From Candidatus Spyradenecus faecavium (GTDB lineage: Bacteria; Verrucomicrobiota; Kiritimatiellia; RFP12; DVOR01): 9,059 bases of DNA. Below the pieces are notes generated by a model that was not told the origin of the DNA, ran no database searches, and was given only the letters and a program-made list of their open reading frames with translations. The stretch covers positions 1-9,059 of the forward strand of contig DVOR01000083.1 in the NCBI GenBank assembly GCA_018713405.1. Direction: 5' to 3'. Each line of letters starts with the position of its first letter. The first letter of the stretch is position 1. A program made the position numbers and the translations under genes. Below, piece after piece: positions 6,792 through 9,059 of the stretch.

Positions 6792-8288
6792 ATGAGGACA
6801 ACGCACATTCGGCTCTCGACGGTTCTGGCACTGGGGTTCGCCTGGTGCGCGCTTCCTGTTCACGCGCAATGGCTCGCCCCGGGCGCCGGTTACGACGCCG
6901 GCGCCGCCGGCGCGACCACCTTGGGCACGGAGTGGTCGGTCCTGAACGCCAAGACCGAGGCCGAGCAGAACACGCCGCTGGTCTACACCTTCACGGCGGA
7001 CACGGATGGGCAGGACACCTACCTGGACTTCGCGAACGGCGCGCTGGCCTCCTCGGAGACCCTCTATCTGGCCCTCGGCATCTCCCAGAACGCCAACGAT
7101 ACGACGCAGACGCCCGTCGTGATGTCCCCCCTCGGCGCCGGGCTGTTCCGTATCGACACCGTCACGGCGAAGGTGCGCTTCGAGCAGTCCGCCGCCGCGC
7201 CGAAGCTGGACGACCTCCGCGCCCTCTACACCGACTACGAGTTCCAGGGGCAACCCAACGCCGCCGTCGCGGCGAAGGCCGCGCTCTATCTGGGCACCGA
7301 CGACCGCTTCTACGTCGCGCGTGCCCGCCCGGACGAGACGGGGTCGAGCGAGCGGGTCGTCTTCGATTGGTGCCGGACCGAGGTCGACTATGCCTCCCTC
7401 GGCGGCGGCGCCGTCAACGTCCGCTTCGAGTTCTGCACCTTCCGCCTGACCGGCACGGAAGGGGACGTTCCCACGCGCGCCTACCGCATTTGGGTGTCCA
7501 ACCCCGCGGATCCCACCACGGAAGTCTGCCTGACCAAGGGTCTTGGCTTCCCTTGGTTGAGCAACCCCGACGATGGGTACGTCTTCGACTTCTCCACCCT
7601 CGGCACGGGCGACTGGTTCTACGCCATCGATTCCGCCGCCATCGCCGCGGGACAGGGCGCCGCCGACACCTCCCTGGAGGCCATCAACGCGCTGGACAAG
7701 CTCAACCAGCTGGCCTTCTCGGCCTCCGGCGGCGGCTTCTACTCCGCTCAGATCGCGCAGACCGAGGCGACCTCCATCGACAGTCTGAACCTCGAAAACT
7801 ACGACACGGGCGACTTCGCGGCCTACCTCAGCAATGACGCCGGCAAGACCCTGGTGCAGGAGTGGGCGCTGGAGTACGGCGTGACCCTCACCGACTACCT
7901 CCAGCCCAACGGTGCCCGCCTGATGGCCGCCAACGCCTCCGGCGGACTCGACAAGACCGCCGAGGCCTTCAACGACTTCCTCCTCTACGTCGACCCCGAG
8001 TCCGGCGTGGAGCACCGCCTCTGCGTTACCGGTATCGTCCCGGCCGAGGACGGCAAGGCCGTCACCCTCTCCGTGCGCGCCCCCGAGGGGGCCGACCTCC
8101 GCCGCGCCCTGTCCAAGGCCGGAGAGCTCTGCGTCACCCGCGCCGAGACCCTCGACGGCCTGTCCGGCGCCAAGCCGGAGCCGCTCTCGGGCTCGATCTC
8201 CTTCGACGGCGACACCGCCACCGTGGTGCTCGACAACGCCACCCCGAAACCCTTCATGAAGGTCACCCTCCGGCCCAAGACCCTTTGA
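6792..8288 (+). CDS. Secreted protein of unknown function, 498 residues
   Basis: I do not recognise a characterised family. The ATG at 6792 is chosen because it gives a clean Sec signal peptide (MRTTHIR, hydrophobic core to about residue 22, VHA cleavage site before Q26) and lies downstream of the promoter. The longer frame from 6693 would start before the promoter and inside the hydrolase gene. Residues 28-270 look rich in beta strands, with several alternating hydrophobic stretches and FDWCRTEVDY and FEFCTF at about 191-217. Around 290-350 there is a helical stretch (LEAINALDKLNQLAF). Residues 390-495 end in a beta-sandwich-like tail (NDFLLYVDPESG, LCVTGIV, then ATPKPFMKVTLRP). I associate this tail type with exported proteins of Kiritimatiellae and Lentisphaerae; that is recollection, not a search. 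The mature part has five cysteines (194, 215, 246, 411, 447). There is no anchor, PEP-CTERM signal or LPXTG motif. The gene is monocistronic, with its own promoter and terminator. Confidence 0.8.
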   Translation: MRTTHIRLSTVLALGFAWCALPVHAQWLAPGAGYDAGAAGATTLGTEWSVLNAKTEAEQNTPLVYTFTADTDGQDTYLDFANGALASSETLYLALGISQNANDTTQTPVVMSPLGAGLFRIDTVTAKVRFEQSAAAPKLDDLRALYTDYEFQGQPNAAVAAKAALYLGTDDRFYVARARPDETGSSERVVFDWCRTEVDYASLGGGAVNVRFEFCTFRLTGTEGDVPTRAYRIWVSNPADPTTEVCLTKGLGFPWLSNPDDGYVFDFSTLGTGDWFYAIDSAAIAAGQGAADTSLEAINALDKLNQLAFSASGGGFYSAQIAQTEATSIDSLNLENYDTGDFAAYLSNDAGKTLVQEWALEYGVTLTDYLQPNGARLMAANASGGLDKTAEAFNDFLLYVDPESGVEHRLCVTGIVPAEDGKAVTLSVRAPEGADLRRALSKAGELCVTRAETLDGLSGAKPEPLSGSISFDGDTATVVLDNATPKPFMKVTLRPKTL

Positions 8289-8308
8289 GGGTGGGCCTAA
8301 TGGATGCA

Positions 8309-8331
8309 GGGGGCGCGGCACGCGCCCTTTT
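8309..8331 (+). terminator. Rho-independent terminator after the secreted-protein gene
   Basis: A perfect seven-base-pair GC stem (GGGCGCG at 8311-8317, CGCGCCC at 8321-8327) with a GCA loop is followed by TTTT at 8328-8331. It lies 21 bases after the stop codon. The T tract is short but the stem is very stable. Confidence 0.75.
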
Positions 8332-8333
8332 GC

Positions 8334-8362
8334 TTGCGCCCCACACCCCCTTGTGCGACACT
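8334..8362 (+). promoter_or_regulatory. Probable promoter of dsbD
   Basis: TTGCGC at 8334-8339 and GACACT at 8357-8362 are 17 bases apart. The -35 resembles the one at 6744; the -10 keeps the key A at position 2 and T at position 6 but is otherwise weak. It starts three bases after the terminator T tract, which places the start of a separate transcription unit here. Confidence 0.4.
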
Positions 8363-8370
8363 GTTTGGGA

Positions 8371-8375
8371 AAGGA
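8371..8375 (+). promoter_or_regulatory. Shine-Dalgarno site of dsbD
   Basis: AAGGA lies eight bases before the ATG at 8384, the best ribosome binding site in the window, and supports that start codon. Confidence 0.65.
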
Positions 8376-8383
8376 ACCCCGTC

Positions 8384-9059
8384 ATGCGAAGCTTCGCCCG
8401 CCCCATCCGCGCCTGCCTGACCCTCGCCGCCGCCCTCTGCGTGGCCGGCCTCACCTTCGCCGCGCCCACGCCCGACGACCCCTTCCGCCCCGACGTCACC
8501 TACGCGGAGGGCGCCGTCACGGCCACCTTCGTCCTGCTCCAGCCCGGCCAACACATCTACGACGCGATGCTGACCTGCTCCCTCGGCGCGCCCGCCTCCA
8601 AGCCCCCGCTCTCCGGCAGGGACGAGATGGGCGGCGACTACTACTCCGGCCTGGCCGCCTTCACCTGGGCCGCCGCCCCCGGCCAGACCTTCACGCTGGG
8701 CTACCAGGGCTGCGACGCCGCCATGTGCCATATGCCCCAGGAGCTCACCCTCTCCATCACCGCCGACGGCAAGGTCGTCGAGGGCGCCCTCCCCGCGCCC
8801 GCCCCCACCCCGGCGGCGCCTGCGGCCGAAGTCCCCGCCGCTGAGCCCGCGCCCGCTCCCGTCGCGGCCGTTCCCGGCACGGAGCGCAGCCGCGCCGGCT
8901 TCATCCCGCCCGAGGACTTCGTCGCCTTCCTGCGCGGCGACCAGGCCGCCGCCGCCGAGCCCACCTTCCTCGACGACCCGCAGGCCTGGGTGGCGGCGAA
9001 CGGCGTCTGGCTCCTCATCCTCGTGGTCTTCCTCGGCGGGTTGTTGCTCAACCTCACCC
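8384..9059 (+). CDS. dsbD: Thiol:disulfide interchange protein DsbD, N-terminal part (partial)
   Basis: The window ends after 225 codons. DsbD-type proteins move electrons from cytoplasmic thioredoxin across the inner membrane to periplasmic disulfide isomerases and cytochrome c maturation factors. Visible parts: a signal peptide (MRSFARPIRA, hydrophobic core, TFA cleavage site at about residue 26). Then comes a periplasmic alpha domain at 30-132 with the FVLLQPGQHIYDAML strand and the redox pair in YQGCDAAMCHMPQE, Cys110 and Cys115. A Pro/Ala-rich linker follows at 136-165. The first membrane helix begins at about 207 (GVWLLILVVFLGG) and leads into LLLNLT, the start of the NLTPC motif where the first transmembrane active-site cysteine would lie just past the edge. 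The cysteines are four residues apart, against five in Escherichia coli DsbD. The start is set by the Shine-Dalgarno site and the signal peptide. A ScsB-like relative is possible; the missing C-terminal thioredoxin domain would help decide. Confidence 0.85.
   Translation, partial: MRSFARPIRACLTLAAALCVAGLTFAAPTPDDPFRPDVTYAEGAVTATFVLLQPGQHIYDAMLTCSLGAPASKPPLSGRDEMGGDYYSGLAAFTWAAAPGQTFTLGYQGCDAAMCHMPQELTLSITADGKVVEGALPAPAPTPAAPAAEVPAAEPAPAPVAAVPGTERSRAGFIPPEDFVAFLRGDQAAAAEPTFLDDPQAWVAANGVWLLILVVFLGGLLLNLT

Noticed and set aside
4527..6808. Two long minus-strand open frames opposite the C-S lyase and hydrolase genes
   Set aside because: Gly/Ala/Val/Glu-rich shadows; the + strand genes carry full catalytic motifs.
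6771..8321. 516-codon minus-strand open frame opposite the secreted protein
   Set aside because: Gly/Val/Glu-rich shadow that runs over the promoter and terminator regions of the + strand gene; no motifs.
8353..8844. 163-codon + strand frame overlapping dsbD
   Set aside because: Arg/Pro-rich out-of-frame shadow; the partial dsbD frame has a ribosome binding site, signal peptide and redox cysteines.
8517..8870. GCC/CCG-rich tracts in the dsbD region as DNA repeats
   Set aside because: They are imperfect and explained by Ala/Pro codons in the signal peptide and linker.

Overview
The window is GC-rich bacterial DNA with six protein-coding genes, all on the + strand. The first and last are cut by the window edges. 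I see no rRNA, tRNA, CRISPR array, insertion sequence or attachment-site pair. Host-like codon use (mostly C- and G-ending codons), a secreted protein with a C-terminal region of a kind I associate with Kiritimatiellae/Verrucomicrobiota-type genomes, and paired TTGCGN/N17/-10 promoters suggest a Gram-negative bacterium, perhaps of the PVC group. The taxonomic guess is weak; a lipoprotein signal and a DsbD-type protein independently support a cell with an outer membrane and periplasm.

Region 1 (1-2635) is the 3' part of a long mobile-element-type gene. Its protein starts, inside the window, with a stretch resembling the phage/ICE-associated barnase-EndoU-colicin-RelE (PBECR) nuclease-like domains. 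A coiled coil follows, then a divergent, insertion-bearing version of the ART-like domain common in phage and conjugative 'large polyvalent proteins'. Base composition changes strongly inside this gene, from about 32% GC near position 990 to about 78% GC near 2490. Its reading frame runs 28 bases into the next gene.

Region 2 (2551-6736) looks like one housekeeping operon. A strong extended -10 element precedes speA (biosynthetic arginine decarboxylase). Two bases later comes a MalY/PatB-type PLP-dependent C-S lyase or aminotransferase, and eight bases after that a lipoprotein alpha/beta hydrolase of the hormone-sensitive-lipase type. The tight spacing predicts co-transcription and translational coupling.

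Region 3 (6737-8331) is a single-gene unit with its own -35/-10 promoter, a 498-residue secreted protein of unknown function with five cysteines in the mature part, and a rho-independent terminator. Region 4 (8334-9059) has a probable promoter directly after that terminator and the first 225 codons of a DsbD-type thiol:disulfide interchange protein, cut at the start of its membrane domain. DsbD carries reducing power to periplasmic proteins, so it could act on exported cysteine proteins such as the neighbour, though the sequence does not show this.

The most interesting part is the left end: a polyvalent-type protein abutting and overlapping speA, with a possible displaced speA -35 element. 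It may be the edge of an integrated element whose main body lies upstream of the window.
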